NCBI GenBank assembly: GCA_964465145.1
Contig: CAYXJR010000038.1
Coordinates: 1-40,184, forward strand
From: JAUVKA01 sp964465145
GTDB taxonomy: Bacteria > Bacteroidota > Bacteroidia > Bacteroidales > UBA12481
Length of the DNA stretch: 40,184 bases
Direction: 5' to 3'
In this document: one piece after another, positions 16,863-25,799 of the stretch
How the letters are laid out: each line of letters begins with the position of its first letter
Numbering within the stretch: the stretch's first letter is position 1
Notes under the pieces: model-generated
What the model was told of the DNA's origin: nothing
What the model saw: the letters and a program-made list of their open reading frames with translations, nothing else
Database searches by the model: none
Made by a program: the position numbers and the translations under genes

Positions 16863-17946
16863 GTGGCCTCAGAGATCCAATTATCGTAACTATAGTGCCA
16901 ATACTACAGGCTGCGAAAATTTTGTCCATATCATTATCGCTTAGAGCAATACATCCATCCGTCCAATCTATCCCAAGCCCTCCGTGACCATGAATTTCTA
17001 TCAGGCTACCAATCTGCGCGTTCGCTCTGATAATCCCATTATTTATGCTTTCTGCAAACCGTTTTTTATCGTCATCATTTGGGTAATTCAACAGCAATGC
17101 TTTGTAATATTTGGTTTCCCCATTCTTTTTTTGGCGTGTGATTTTGTAAATGCCCTCAGGTGTGGATTTATCCCCTCTAAAGTTTTTATCCCCCATCCAG
17201 TTCTGGCCAAACTCTGCAGGATACTGACTAACCATTCTACCCTTTTTATAAAGCTGGCATGTCCGGGCAAATTTGTCGATAATGATACAACTGGTGTTAG
17301 CCGTTTTTGAATTTTCAATAGATCTTTTTGCCCACATCTTCCACTGAGGGTAATTATCAAAATAGACATTGAATATTTTATGCGAATTGTCTAAACACCT
17401 GTTAATTATCACATTTGCATCATTCAGCTTTTCTTGGGCTCTTTGAATATTCCCTCCCTTGAATGCGAATTTTGCTTCCTGAAATGCAATCTTACCAATT
17501 GTATAATCTTTTTGCTGTTTTTCTTCCATAGGTACTGCCGAGTAGATAAAACTGTATTTCTGGATTAATAAGTTTAACTGACTAATCCCTTCTTCCAGTT
17601 GTTCAATAATTTTTTGTTTTTCATTCACAGCACTTTCAATTGATTCCAATGCTAATTGAGATGATCGAACAGCATAATCCGTTACCTTACTGAAATGACG
17701 ATTGAGGAAAAATTTTAAGTTCTCGGATTTCCAGGAGCTCATTGCCGAATCATAATAAAGACAGGCATTTAAATAAACTTTTTCGGAACCAGGTGGCAAA
17801 GACGCCTTTTCAGCTAAAGCCAGATTCATCCTGGCTTCATCCACTTCATTAACAGGAGGAACCTGCCTTGACAAAACAACATAAAGGATAAATGCTAATA
17901 ATGGTACAACACCTATTAGCAGCCCTATTAATACTCTTCTTTTCAT
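16843..17946 (-). CDS. L,D-transpeptidase with helical N-terminal domain
   Basis: The ATG at 17944-17946 gives 367 residues and puts the membrane helix (MKRRVLIGLLIGVVPLLAFIL) at the very N-terminus. An upstream GTG at 17967 would add seven residues and is less likely. Residues about 30-190 are helical, with the order small-residue helix, YLNACLYYDSAMSSW, and KFAFKGGNIQRAQEKLNDA, resembling DUF4398-type periplasmic helical repeats. The C-terminal YkuD domain (about 195-355) carries LIEIHGHGGLGIDWTDGCIAL with catalytic Cys about 332; the usual HGC is replaced by DGC. It is first in a three-gene operon. Two transpeptidases in one operon suggest different acceptors or a division of labour; not testable from sequence. 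Confidence 0.88.
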   Translation of the reverse strand: MKRRVLIGLLIGVVPLLAFILYVVLSRQVPPVNEVDEARMNLALAEKASLPPGSEKVYLNACLYYDSAMSSWKSENLKFFLNRHFSKVTDYAVRSSQLALESIESAVNEKQKIIEQLEEGISQLNLLIQKYSFIYSAVPMEEKQQKDYTIGKIAFQEAKFAFKGGNIQRAQEKLNDANVIINRCLDNSHKIFNVYFDNYPQWKMWAKRSIENSKTANTSCIIIDKFARTCQLYKKGRMVSQYPAEFGQNWMGDKNFRGDKSTPEGIYKITRQKKNGETKYYKALLLNYPNDDDKKRFAESINNGIIRANAQIGSLIEIHGHGGLGIDWTDGCIALSDNDMDKIFAACSIGTIVTIIGSLRPLEEILQ

Positions 17947-17974
17947 GAATTCTGCAGCCCTAAACACTTAAATG

Positions 17975-18003
17975 AAAAAACCCCGAACGGAAAGCATCCG
18001 GGG
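17975..18003 (-). terminator. Rho-independent terminator after helical lipoprotein gene
   Basis: On the minus strand CCCCG and CGGGG pair around a 13-nt loop and are followed by six T. It lies between the stop of the lipoprotein gene (18041) and the first transpeptidase gene, so the two are separate units or partially coupled by read-through. Confidence 0.75.
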
Positions 18004-18040
18004 CAAAATTATTATCTAGATTATACGGGTTCGGATCAAT

Positions 18041-18652
18041 TTATTTCCTGTTCCTTACATTTGATTTATACTTGGTGATAACATCTGTAAGTTCAGTATT
18101 GATCATCTGAGCCTTTTCCTGCCCTGCCTTAATTTTATCCATGGCAGTTAGATATTCGCCCTGGTCAACAAGGCCTTTAGTATCCTGTATAGTAGTTTCA
18201 ATGGCAGACAACTCTCCTTTTATTGCAAGTAAAGCTGTTGTTCCTTCCTTACCTTTTGGAGCCTCAAGGATGAGATTATAGTTAATTGTAACAAGTTTTT
18301 CAGCTTCTGCAACCATGGACAAAATCTCATTCTTTAATTCTTCCTTGCGAATAATTGTTTGCTTAGTCACTTCCTGGGCCATCCCGTTTAGGTTTACCAA
18401 CCTGTCTGTAGCTGCCGAATAATTCTTGAATAATTTTGATTTTTTCCCTTCAATGTCCGCTAAGATCACTCTCATAGAGTCCTGTAAGGCCACATAATTA
18501 TCTTTAAGATAGATGTCGGCACCAGCGGTAGAAGCTTCAGCAATTGACGCATTTACTGCATCAATTTCAGCCTGTGGCAGTTTTGAACATCCAGTAAACA
18601 ATACTGATACTAAAACCAAAATTCCTAATACTTTCAAACTTTTGTTTTTCAT
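18041..18652 (-). CDS. Helical lipoprotein, DUF4398-like
   Basis: A 203-residue lipoprotein (signal then LFTGCSK, Cys about 22). The mature part is entirely helical, with alternating Ala/Leu and charged residues (EIDAVNASIAEASTAGADIY, then KLVTINYNLILEAP) and probably forms a helical bundle. Its first 80 residues line up by eye with the N-terminal domain of the neighbouring transpeptidase: Asp-Ala start, an Ala-rich helix, YLKDNYVALQDSM against YLNACLYYDSAMSSW, then K/F/Y-spaced helices. It may be a partner or paralogous module of the transpeptidase. It has its own promoter (18703-18734) and terminator. Confidence 0.8.
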   Translation of the reverse strand: MKNKSLKVLGILVLVSVLFTGCSKLPQAEIDAVNASIAEASTAGADIYLKDNYVALQDSMRVILADIEGKKSKLFKNYSAATDRLVNLNGMAQEVTKQTIIRKEELKNEILSMVAEAEKLVTINYNLILEAPKGKEGTTALLAIKGELSAIETTIQDTKGLVDQGEYLTAMDKIKAGQEKAQMINTELTDVITKYKSNVRNRK

Positions 18653-18702
18653 TTTGTTAATGTAATTTAAGTGCGCTTTTAGTTGTTAATTTGACATTAT
18701 GA

Positions 18703-18734
18703 CGAAGATAAGGATTAAAGTAACATATTGCAAA
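18703..18734 (-). promoter_or_regulatory. Bacteroidetes-type promoter of the lipoprotein gene
   Basis: Read on the minus strand, TTTG (18734-18731) is followed after 20 bp by TATCTTCG (18710-18703), seven of eight matches to TAnnTTTG. Transcription would start near 18696, giving a leader of about 44 nt. Confidence 0.5.
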
Positions 18735-18792
18735 AAAAATTTATCTGTTTTACTTATCTGAATAAATTTAGAATTTGTCAAAAGAGTTAATT

Positions 18793-19356
18793 ATGAAATA
18801 TGATAAGCTCGCATATTTAACTGACGGCGAAATCCTTAATCATATAGCCTTGGGACACTCAAATGACTATTTTGAGGTTCTATATACAAGGTACTATAAA
18901 AAGGTTTTTGACAAATGTCTCAGCCTTGTTAAGAATAAAAGCACAGCCAAGGAATTATCAGACGAAATTTTCTCAAAAACCCTTGAAAAGCTGTCTTCAT
19001 TTAAGCAGCTGTCTTCATTTTCATCCTGGCTCTATTCAATTACATATAATCATTGTATTGATTATCTCAGGGCAAAAAAGAACCTGCATTATCCCAACTG
19101 GAACCTGGAGAACCAGATCCCTGAAATTATTGATGAAACCGAGGAACCTGTTTACGAAATTAATTACGAAAACCTCCTGAAGATCCTTGAATTAATTCAC
19201 CCTGAAGAGAAAGCTTTGCTCCTTATGAAATACTTTGATAATTTGTCAATTAAACAGATCAGCAGTGCCTTGAGAATTAGCGAAGATGCAGCAAAGATGA
19301 GATTAAAAAGGGCCAGAACCAGGGTGATCTACCTTTATACTCAAAAATATTTATAA
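18793..19356 (+). CDS. ECF-type RNA polymerase sigma factor
   Basis: A 187-residue sigma-70 family protein if started at the ATG 18793; a TTG six codons upstream (18775) is possible but has no better context. Region 2 spans about 10-90: FEVLYTRYYKKVFDKCLSLV, SDEIFSKTLEKL and the WLYSITYNHCIDYLR core-binding/-10 segment. Region 4 spans about 125-180 with the helix-turn-helix LSIKQISSALRISEDAAKMR. There is no region 1.1 or 3, as expected for ECF factors. No classical anti-sigma factor with a membrane helix follows; the next gene is a small soluble protein 55 bp downstream. Its target genes are not identifiable from this window. Confidence 0.9.
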   Translation: MKYDKLAYLTDGEILNHIALGHSNDYFEVLYTRYYKKVFDKCLSLVKNKSTAKELSDEIFSKTLEKLSSFKQLSSFSSWLYSITYNHCIDYLRAKKNLHYPNWNLENQIPEIIDETEEPVYEINYENLLKILELIHPEEKALLLMKYFDNLSIKQISSALRISEDAAKMRLKRARTRVIYLYTQKYL

Positions 19357-19410
19357 TCCTGAAAGTTACCTTATTGTTTTTTTTCGTCATATAAAATAAA
19401 AGATGGCAGG

Positions 19411-19809
19411 ATGGAAGATTTTTCAAAACGGATAATTGATGGCAACGGGATAATACCCCCAGAAAAATGTTTGAAGGTATTTATGGATAATTTTCCCGAT
19501 GCCCTTAATATTGATTGGTTTAATAAAGGAGATCTCATCGAAGCTGTTTTTTACAAAGAACAGATCGAATACATTGCTGACTTCAGCCGGGAAGGCAGTC
19601 TTATCGAGTATAAGATGTTTTTACCTTTAGATTATTTACCCGGCCCGATAAGGGCTGAGCTCACCGGTACGGGGGAAATAATGAATGTTGTGCTTATAAA
19701 TAACGGCAGCAGCATTAAATACGAATGCATTATACGGGACCTGTTGTTCAATCGCACACTTTTTCTAATCACTGGCCTTGGCAGGGTAATTGAAGAAAGA
19801 AACCTGTAA
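19411..19809 (+). CDS. Small soluble protein, PepSY-like (tentative)
   Basis: A 132-residue protein without signal peptide or membrane segment. Residues about 22-75 (FMDNFPDALNIDWFNKGDLI, then YIADFSREGSLIEYKMFLP) have the strand pattern of PepSY-like domains: N/W near the first strand, then a strand ending in E-A-x-F, then F/Y-x-x-x-G. A second, weaker unit may follow (about 80-130). PepSY-like proteins are usually exported, so a cytosolic one would be odd and the assignment is weak. It lies 55 bp after the sigma factor gene in the same direction and may be co-expressed with it, perhaps as a regulator. That role is inference only. Confidence 0.7.
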   Translation: MEDFSKRIIDGNGIIPPEKCLKVFMDNFPDALNIDWFNKGDLIEAVFYKEQIEYIADFSREGSLIEYKMFLPLDYLPGPIRAELTGTGEIMNVVLINNGSSIKYECIIRDLLFNRTLFLITGLGRVIEERNL

Positions 19810-19880
19810 ATTGCCTCCCGGGATAAAAGCGTATCTATCTTACTCCTTGATTTACATAAACTTGATTAGACTAACTACTA

Positions 19881-22800
19881 TTAATTGGTGCCAGGGAGGA
19901 TAATAATTTTCCTGGTTGCCTCACGGCCGTCATTCAGTCTTATTCTTATTAATTGCAATCCAACTGAGTTCCGTGGGAATTCAATCCTTAATACGGAACT
20001 TTGCATTTTTGCCAGGTAATCTGATACTTTTCTACCGTCTGCTGCGAAAAGGGAGATGCATTCAATTTCGACAGCACCTATGAATTCAACATAAATTACA
20101 CCTTCTGAAGGATTAGGATATATGCGTAAAATCGGATCATTAAGACTATCCGCTGCAAGTGTGGCCCACTGTTCCTTTAACTGTTCAATCTGTTTTAAGG
20201 GAATCTCTTTATTCCAGAGCTTTACTTCATCCACGCTTCCCCGAAATGCATACAGGGTTTCAGTATTGTCCATCCTGCCGATGGTCAGGGGTTTGCCGGT
20301 TTTAAGGATAGCTCCCGAAAAAGCTTTAAAGGCATCCAGAATGCCATCAACATAAAGTTCCATGGAATAGCCGGTATAAAGAGCTGTAAGATGGTAGAAA
20401 CGGTTTAATTCAATGGGATGTAAGCCATCCAGGTCGGAAACACCGGAGTCGGTTTTAACTGTCCACCGCAAATATCCTTCGGGTGTAACGGACAGCTTAT
20501 ATCTCTGCTGCCACGATCCATGCGAAATTATAAACCTTTCCGACCCCAGCTGGTCGCATTTTACCCAGCAGCTCAGGCTCACTGCCTCTGTGAAATTAAG
20601 GTCATCATGATTATCGGTATAAATCATGTCTTGTCCGGATGTGAACCTGTAGGCCAGCGATGGCATATCCCTCGCATCTTCAGTTTTGCTAACCCCGGAT
20701 GCCGTTGCATGGAAACGGTCGGCAGCTGCGTTCCTGTCATCCGAATCAAAGGGATACCATATCAATGGCGTTTCAATATGAAGGCTCATGTCTTTTACAA
20801 GTGCCCCTGTTGAAACCGTGGTGGAAAGCATATACTGATTGGTCACAATCACGGTAATAGTAAACACTCCCGGATTGGCAGGGGCCAGCCATTCAACCGA
20901 ACTGCCCGATGCCTGATTTAAAATGCCCGCGGAAGCGCTCCAGGAATATTCCAGGACTTCATCCGGCGCCGGTTCAACGATTGCAGTAAAAGTGTTCATA
21001 TCCCCGGTTATGGTGAATTTTGAGCCGGCCACAATACCCTTTATTACCGGTGGTAATGGGATGCGTTCAACTATCTGAAGATGAAGGGTATCTTCAGCAA
21101 TTTGCCCGTTAAAGCTTAACCGGCATTTGAGTACAATTTGCGATGGAGTGCCGGGTGCTGATATTTGTACCTGCGACTGATTATCGCTTTCAATCAGTAT
21201 GTCATCCAAAAACCAGTCAAACTGTACCTGGTCAGAGGTGCTGATATTACCCGGTTCGCAATATGCCGTGAAGGTTGAATTAGCAACAATTGGATTATGA
21301 TCTGTTGAAAGAGCTTTTATGCGGAGTTTGTCAGAATAATCATACTGATAATGATAGTCAAGGACCTTATCTCCTGCATACAGCCTGCCATTAAGGGCTT
21401 CAGGTTCCTGTCCCTCTGGAAATAGCCTGATCAGCCTTACTTCAGATCCAGGAATTGTTATATGGATGGAATCAGAAACTGCTGAAAACAGAAGGGTTTC
21501 GGTGATAGCATCATACACAGCGAAAGTGCCTGATGGAATATTAACTTCAACTTCCTGGTTCACTTGTGTTGGGTTAAAATACAGATAAGAAACCAGCGAA
21601 TTATCTCCGTAGAAATCAGTTTTATTGAGGTCTATCTGAAGGATTTCAGGAACATTGGTTGTTTGTACCACCGCGGCAAGATAACCCACACTGGAACCGC
21701 TGTAGAGCGACAGATTCGTAGCCGCCCATCCGCCGCGTATAGCATCGCCGGTGGCATAAGGGGATTGTCCCTGCCATACTTCTTTCATCGATTCGTAAGG
21801 GATACAAGATGCAGGGTCGTTGGAGGAAGCCCAGTCGTAAGAATCCTGTTGCGTTACAGGCAGAGAATTCGGGTAAAACAATCGACTGGCATTGGTCACA
21901 TTCAGTAACCATTTGGCAATAGCACGGGCATAGCGTTTGTCGTATTTAGGGAGTGGCGCAAGTGCAGCAGCCTGTTGAAAGCTGTTCATCACAAAAGCGT
22001 AATCGTCACCTCCATCGTTGGCTTCCCCAATCAGGCCCGAAACATCATATCCACCCCATTTTCCAACAATGGATCCCCAGCCCCTCAAATCGCCCCGGTT
22101 GAAGCACCAGTCGAGGAGTTTTTGAAGGGAGTAATTCGTACCTTCTAAGGCATTCATACGGGCTGCAGCAAGCGTTCCGTAAGACAGTTGAAGTTCGTAG
22201 GATGGGTTTGATTCAAAACCGCCCAGAAAATCCATAGCAAGCTGGGCTCCTTCAAAATATTTCCTGTTTCCGGTTTCCTGGTAAGCGTTATAGAGCAGCC
22301 AGGCAATACTCCCAGCTGATTCGGGCTCCGGAACGCCTGACGCCAGTGGCAGCCCGGTGGCCAGGTTAAAAGCCCTGTAGTTCATATTGGGTAAGTTCCA
22401 GGGGCTTGTGCCTCCGCCTAATCGCTTAACACAATATAGCCAGCGGTCGGCCACGGTGGTGAATTGGCTGTCAAATTCGGGAGCTCCATCAGGATAAAGA
22501 GAACGTAACTGATAGAAGTAAACATTGGGCATGATATCGTACCACCAGTCGCCGCCCGATGTTGATAAATAGTTGTTCAGATAGATATCCTGACTGTTTC
22601 TCTGATTGAAAAAATCTTTGGCCATAGCCACCCAATTAAGGCCATTCTGATTGCTTTTATCAATCCCCGCGAGGCTTGCCCCTACAATAGCGGGCAAGAT
22701 GTTTATGGCTTCTGCCTGATTGAGATGACCATCAACACCAACATATGAATCGAGAAACAAGGGAGTATTATCTGCATAATTAAATTGCCCTGGTGTACCC

Positions 22801-23009
22801 AGGCGCGACAAGGGCATGTATTGTCCTGTTTTTTTTAAATCAAAGGCAAGGCTGTCGTAATCATGAGCTACTGTATTCCAATCCCTTATTTGGAATGGTA
22901 AAGGTGAATCGGGCATTTTATTAATCCGCGAAATACCTAATTGTCCCGCTTGTGGGAAGGAGTGCATTGTAAAGATGCACAGAAATAGAAATAGGTTAAA
23001 ACGGGCCAT
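19881..23009 (-). CDS. Secreted toroid-like + Ig + LamG + T9SS protein
   Basis: Started at the ATG 23007-23009 (1042 residues); an upstream ATG at 23033 adds eight residues before the signal peptide. Signal peptide at about 1-20. Residues about 25-520 form an all-alpha, toroid-like domain shared with the 573-residue lipoprotein of this locus, with conserved GGDWWYDIMPN, WGSIVGKWGGYDVSG, NSFQQAAALAPLPKYDKRYA, and NVTNASRLFYPN. Next come a beta-sandwich region (about 520-560), Ig/PKD-like repeats (about 590-760) and a LamG/concanavalin-type domain (about 770-955, with LYVDGILDAFKAFSG). A C-terminal type IX secretion sorting tail ends it (about 970-1042, ILRIYPNPSEGVIYVEF). It is predicted to be secreted and cell-surface attached, a candidate glycan-cleaving enzyme of unnamed family. 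It is the last PUL gene, after an internal terminator. Confidence 0.85.
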   Translation of the reverse strand: MARFNLFLFLCIFTMHSFPQAGQLGISRINKMPDSPLPFQIRDWNTVAHDYDSLAFDLKKTGQYMPLSRLGTPGQFNYADNTPLFLDSYVGVDGHLNQAEAINILPAIVGASLAGIDKSNQNGLNWVAMAKDFFNQRNSQDIYLNNYLSTSGGDWWYDIMPNVYFYQLRSLYPDGAPEFDSQFTTVADRWLYCVKRLGGGTSPWNLPNMNYRAFNLATGLPLASGVPEPESAGSIAWLLYNAYQETGNRKYFEGAQLAMDFLGGFESNPSYELQLSYGTLAAARMNALEGTNYSLQKLLDWCFNRGDLRGWGSIVGKWGGYDVSGLIGEANDGGDDYAFVMNSFQQAAALAPLPKYDKRYARAIAKWLLNVTNASRLFYPNSLPVTQQDSYDWASSNDPASCIPYESMKEVWQGQSPYATGDAIRGGWAATNLSLYSGSSVGYLAAVVQTTNVPEILQIDLNKTDFYGDNSLVSYLYFNPTQVNQEVEVNIPSGTFAVYDAITETLLFSAVSDSIHITIPGSEVRLIRLFPEGQEPEALNGRLYAGDKVLDYHYQYDYSDKLRIKALSTDHNPIVANSTFTAYCEPGNISTSDQVQFDWFLDDILIESDNQSQVQISAPGTPSQIVLKCRLSFNGQIAEDTLHLQIVERIPLPPVIKGIVAGSKFTITGDMNTFTAIVEPAPDEVLEYSWSASAGILNQASGSSVEWLAPANPGVFTITVIVTNQYMLSTTVSTGALVKDMSLHIETPLIWYPFDSDDRNAAADRFHATASGVSKTEDARDMPSLAYRFTSGQDMIYTDNHDDLNFTEAVSLSCWVKCDQLGSERFIISHGSWQQRYKLSVTPEGYLRWTVKTDSGVSDLDGLHPIELNRFYHLTALYTGYSMELYVDGILDAFKAFSGAILKTGKPLTIGRMDNTETLYAFRGSVDEVKLWNKEIPLKQIEQLKEQWATLAADSLNDPILRIYPNPSEGVIYVEFIGAVEIECISLFAADGRKVSDYLAKMQSSVLRIEFPRNSVGLQLIRIRLNDGREATRKIIILPGTN

Positions 23010-23083
23010 CAAAGATGTTTTGCAAGATGTCACTTAAATAACAAATATCCGAAGAATCAGGATCAAATAATCAGTATTTAAGT

Positions 23084-23142
23084 AAAAAAAGGTGGAGGCT
23101 CAATTTCCTGTAAAGATAAAATGCAGGATCCCATGAGCCTCC
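23084..23142 (-). terminator. Internal PUL terminator or attenuator
   Basis: Read on the minus strand, GGAGGCTCA (23142-23134) pairs perfectly with TGAGCCTCC (23102-23094). An inner CCTG/CAGG pair lies between, and CACC then seven T follow. It sits between the LamG lipoprotein gene and the 1042-residue gene. It should reduce, or separate, expression of the last PUL gene. Confidence 0.7.
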
Positions 23143-23183
23143 CCTTTTAACGCAATCAATTGTTTAACCAAAAAAAATCATTC

Positions 23184-24251
23184 CTACTTTTCGTCCATAT
23201 AAAGTTTCGAAACCTGTCCATCAGCCAAAGCGATGTTATAGATTTTCAGCTCATCAATAGCGCCTTTGAAGTATCCCAGGTTATCAGCTGTTGTCCATTC
23301 CATGAAACTAGCTGCAAGCTGAGCATCTGTTGCCACACATCCGATAATAAAGGGTTGGGGATCAGGATCGGCAAGGGTTTGAATGAGCGGGCCAATTCCT
23401 TTGGTTTCCTCTGTCCAGGTCTTTGTGAGTGTACCATTTACGTAGAACTTCAGTTCCTTGCTTGTTGCGTTTACAGAAACAACAACATGATTCCACTGAC
23501 CGGCTTTGATCGAATTATCCGTTTCGTTATCGGCATCGACAATCCCGCCATCTACCTTTTTATATGTAAAGAATGGTTTTCCCCCACCCTGGGTCTGAAG
23601 CTTATATCCGTTCCAGTAGTTTTGTGAAACGACATAGTTGTGCTCATACAACTCGTCAGGCTTAATCCAGACTGCGATGGTTAAATTCACAGGCAGGAAG
23701 CTTGCTGTATAGGGAACTTCAAGGTGAGCTCCTTTATCCAGATGAACAGCACTTCCGCCTTTAACACCAGCGACCCAGGTGGGTGACTGAGCTTCAGAGC
23801 CCATAAGAACTGAATTTCCCTGGAAAAAGGTTCCAACATGTTTAACGGTTGAATAGGCTGTAGCAGTAGTTCCGGTTCCTTCGTCGAAGTGCCAGCCGGC
23901 ATTCAGGTACAGGGCCTCATCAATGAAGCCATAAGCTTGTGTATCAAGAGTGTTCATAGCTTCGGTTAACTGTGTTACCAGGTTATCGATTTGTACCTGA
24001 GTAAGCGGTGTAGCAGCAGTAGTCTTCACGGTTGCCAAAACAGCCTTGAAGCTATCAATGGCTGACTGAGGATAATCAGCACTCGTCGCAGAGGCGGCAA
24101 GTGCGTCAGCTGCCGTAATTAGCGTATTGAGAGCAGTTTTATCCCCCTCAACGATTGGGTCTTCTTTTTTGCACGACCCAAGGATAATTGCTGAGCTTAG
24201 AATAATCATAAGCAGCAAAGTGCGATTTTTAATAAAATTTTTCATTTTCAT
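23184..24251 (-). CDS. FIVAR-LamG surface lipoprotein (SGBP candidate)
   Basis: A 355-residue lipoprotein (lipobox ILGSCKK, Cys about 27, followed by acidic residues as in surface-exposed Bacteroidetes lipoproteins). Residues about 38-105 form a three-helix FIVAR-like module (ALNTLITAADALAAS, AIDSFKAVLATVKT, VQIDNLVTQLTEAMNTLDT). Residues about 115-350 form a LamG/jelly-roll domain (FDEGTGTTATAY, VNLTIAVWIKPDELYEHNYV, WNHVVVSVNA, LKFYVNGTLTKTW, GAIDELKIYN). It follows SusD by 54 bp, the place usually taken by surface glycan-binding proteins, so it probably binds the polysaccharide at the cell surface. No catalytic residues were recognised. Confidence 0.87.
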   Translation of the reverse strand: MKMKNFIKNRTLLLMIILSSAIILGSCKKEDPIVEGDKTALNTLITAADALAASATSADYPQSAIDSFKAVLATVKTTAATPLTQVQIDNLVTQLTEAMNTLDTQAYGFIDEALYLNAGWHFDEGTGTTATAYSTVKHVGTFFQGNSVLMGSEAQSPTWVAGVKGGSAVHLDKGAHLEVPYTASFLPVNLTIAVWIKPDELYEHNYVVSQNYWNGYKLQTQGGGKPFFTYKKVDGGIVDADNETDNSIKAGQWNHVVVSVNATSKELKFYVNGTLTKTWTEETKGIGPLIQTLADPDPQPFIIGCVATDAQLAASFMEWTTADNLGYFKGAIDELKIYNIALADGQVSKLYMDEK

Positions 24252-24305
24252 TTTGTTTAAGTAACAATTAATTAGTGAATTGATTTAATTATATATTGAT
24301 TATGA

Positions 24306-25787
24306 TCAGTGTATTATGCCCTGGTTTGAATCTATCTCTGCCTGTGGAATCGGGAAATATCGTTTGGTTTCGTAATTGAAATCTGGTCCAAGGGCTGTTT
24401 CGGCAGGAGCCTTTCCCCATCGCATCAGGTCGAAATACCGGTGAAACTCCTGGGCCAGTTCCACTCTTCGTTCTTTTTGAATAGCTATCCTTAGCTGGTT
24501 CTTATCCGATGTGGTGATATCTGTGAGCAGATCATCAGGGGGCGCTCCGTTAAAACCAGCACGGGCCCGCTGTCTTACTCTGTTGATATTTGACTTCGTT
24601 GAATCGGCATTGCCAATTTCATTAAATGCTTCAGCTTTCATCAGCAGCAAGTCGGCATAACGAAGATATATATAGTTGAGACTGCCATCACCCTTAAGCG
24701 ATGAAGGAACTTCGGAAAGAGGCTGCTGGTGTTTTTTTGTGAGGTATCCTGTAGGGGACTGAGAAGCGCTGAATATCTCCCCGTTCAGCCAGGGCTGGCC
24801 ATCGCGTCCTACCGATACATCCAGGCGCGGGTCGACTTCGCCTGTAACGCTTCTTTCAAAAGCATCAATCAGGCTTTGCGTGGGGGCATTGAAATAATAC
24901 CCGCCCTCTGATGCAGGTGCAAACCATTGATTTAATGCACTGCCTGTGAAAGGATTCTGGTTTGATAGATGCTGAATCTCAAAAATGGATTCACTGTTAT
25001 TTTCGTTTGCCAACTTGAAAAGATCGGCATAATCAGGCAAAAGGCTATAAATACCGAGTGCATCAACCTGCTGAAAGTTGGCGATAGCGGCCGACCAATT
25101 TTGCTGATACAAATGAACTTTCCCAAGCATGGCCAAAGCCGCTCCACGGGTAACGCGGCCAGTTTCAACCGAACTGTATGATACTGGTAAAACAGCGGCA
25201 GCATCCGACAAGTCTTTCTCAATCTGCACATAAATATCTGATATTTCACTCAGTGGAACATGGATCGTTTCCTGTGTAAGCTGAGGTAGCAGTTTTAAGG
25301 GAACTTTACCAAAAACATTGACTAGGTTGAAGTAGCTGTAAGCCCGGATAAATTTGGCTTCTCCGATGATCTGGTTTTTCGGTACCTCATCCATTGGTAC
25401 TTGCGGGGCATTGGCTATCACATTATTAGCGCGGGCTATGGCCTCATATTCAAAACTCCAGTAATTGCCGATTATACCATTGTTGGCATCGGCAATGAAT
25501 TCATCAATGTAAGAAATTTCAGCCTGATCGCCGGGATTACCCCCTTTCACTGCATCGTCAGAAGCAACATCTCCAAAAACCCACAAGGCATTTTTGAAAC
25601 TACTGAATGCCAAGGCATTGTACACACCGTTCAGGGCCTGAAGAGCCTGCTTATCATTTTGATAAAAAGTATCTGAAGAAAAGTCGCCCTTCAGATCTTC
25701 GGTTAGAAAATCAGAGCAGGCATTCAGTATTGTCAGGCTGAACCCCAGCAGCAGGATAATCTTTATATTTTTAAAATTCTTTTTCAT
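24306..25787 (-). CDS. susD: SusD/RagB family glycan-binding lipoprotein
   Basis: A 493-residue SusD homologue. The lipoprotein signal ends LNACSDFLTEDLKGDFSS, and the next segment, TFYQNDKQALQALNGVYNAL, is the SusD-like N-terminal hallmark. Tetratricopeptide-like helices lie at about 80-290. The C-terminal RagB/SusD domain is visible in LRYADLLLMKAEAFNEIGNA, RRVELAQEFHRYFDLMRWGK and the final FPIPQAEIDSN. Family members sit on top of the SusC barrel as a lid and bind oligosaccharide for import. The gene starts 12 bp after SusC, so the two are translated as a pair. Specificity cannot be read from sequence. Confidence 0.95.
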   Translation of the reverse strand: MKKNFKNIKIILLLGFSLTILNACSDFLTEDLKGDFSSDTFYQNDKQALQALNGVYNALAFSSFKNALWVFGDVASDDAVKGGNPGDQAEISYIDEFIADANNGIIGNYWSFEYEAIARANNVIANAPQVPMDEVPKNQIIGEAKFIRAYSYFNLVNVFGKVPLKLLPQLTQETIHVPLSEISDIYVQIEKDLSDAAAVLPVSYSSVETGRVTRGAALAMLGKVHLYQQNWSAAIANFQQVDALGIYSLLPDYADLFKLANENNSESIFEIQHLSNQNPFTGSALNQWFAPASEGGYYFNAPTQSLIDAFERSVTGEVDPRLDVSVGRDGQPWLNGEIFSASQSPTGYLTKKHQQPLSEVPSSLKGDGSLNYIYLRYADLLLMKAEAFNEIGNADSTKSNINRVRQRARAGFNGAPPDDLLTDITTSDKNQLRIAIQKERRVELAQEFHRYFDLMRWGKAPAETALGPDFNYETKRYFPIPQAEIDSNQGIIH

Positions 25788-25799
25788 ATCCTTTAAAGA

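Noticed and set aside
18775..18792. TTG start for the ECF sigma factor
   Set aside because: The ATG at 18793 is a better start codon and the six extra residues add nothing conserved.
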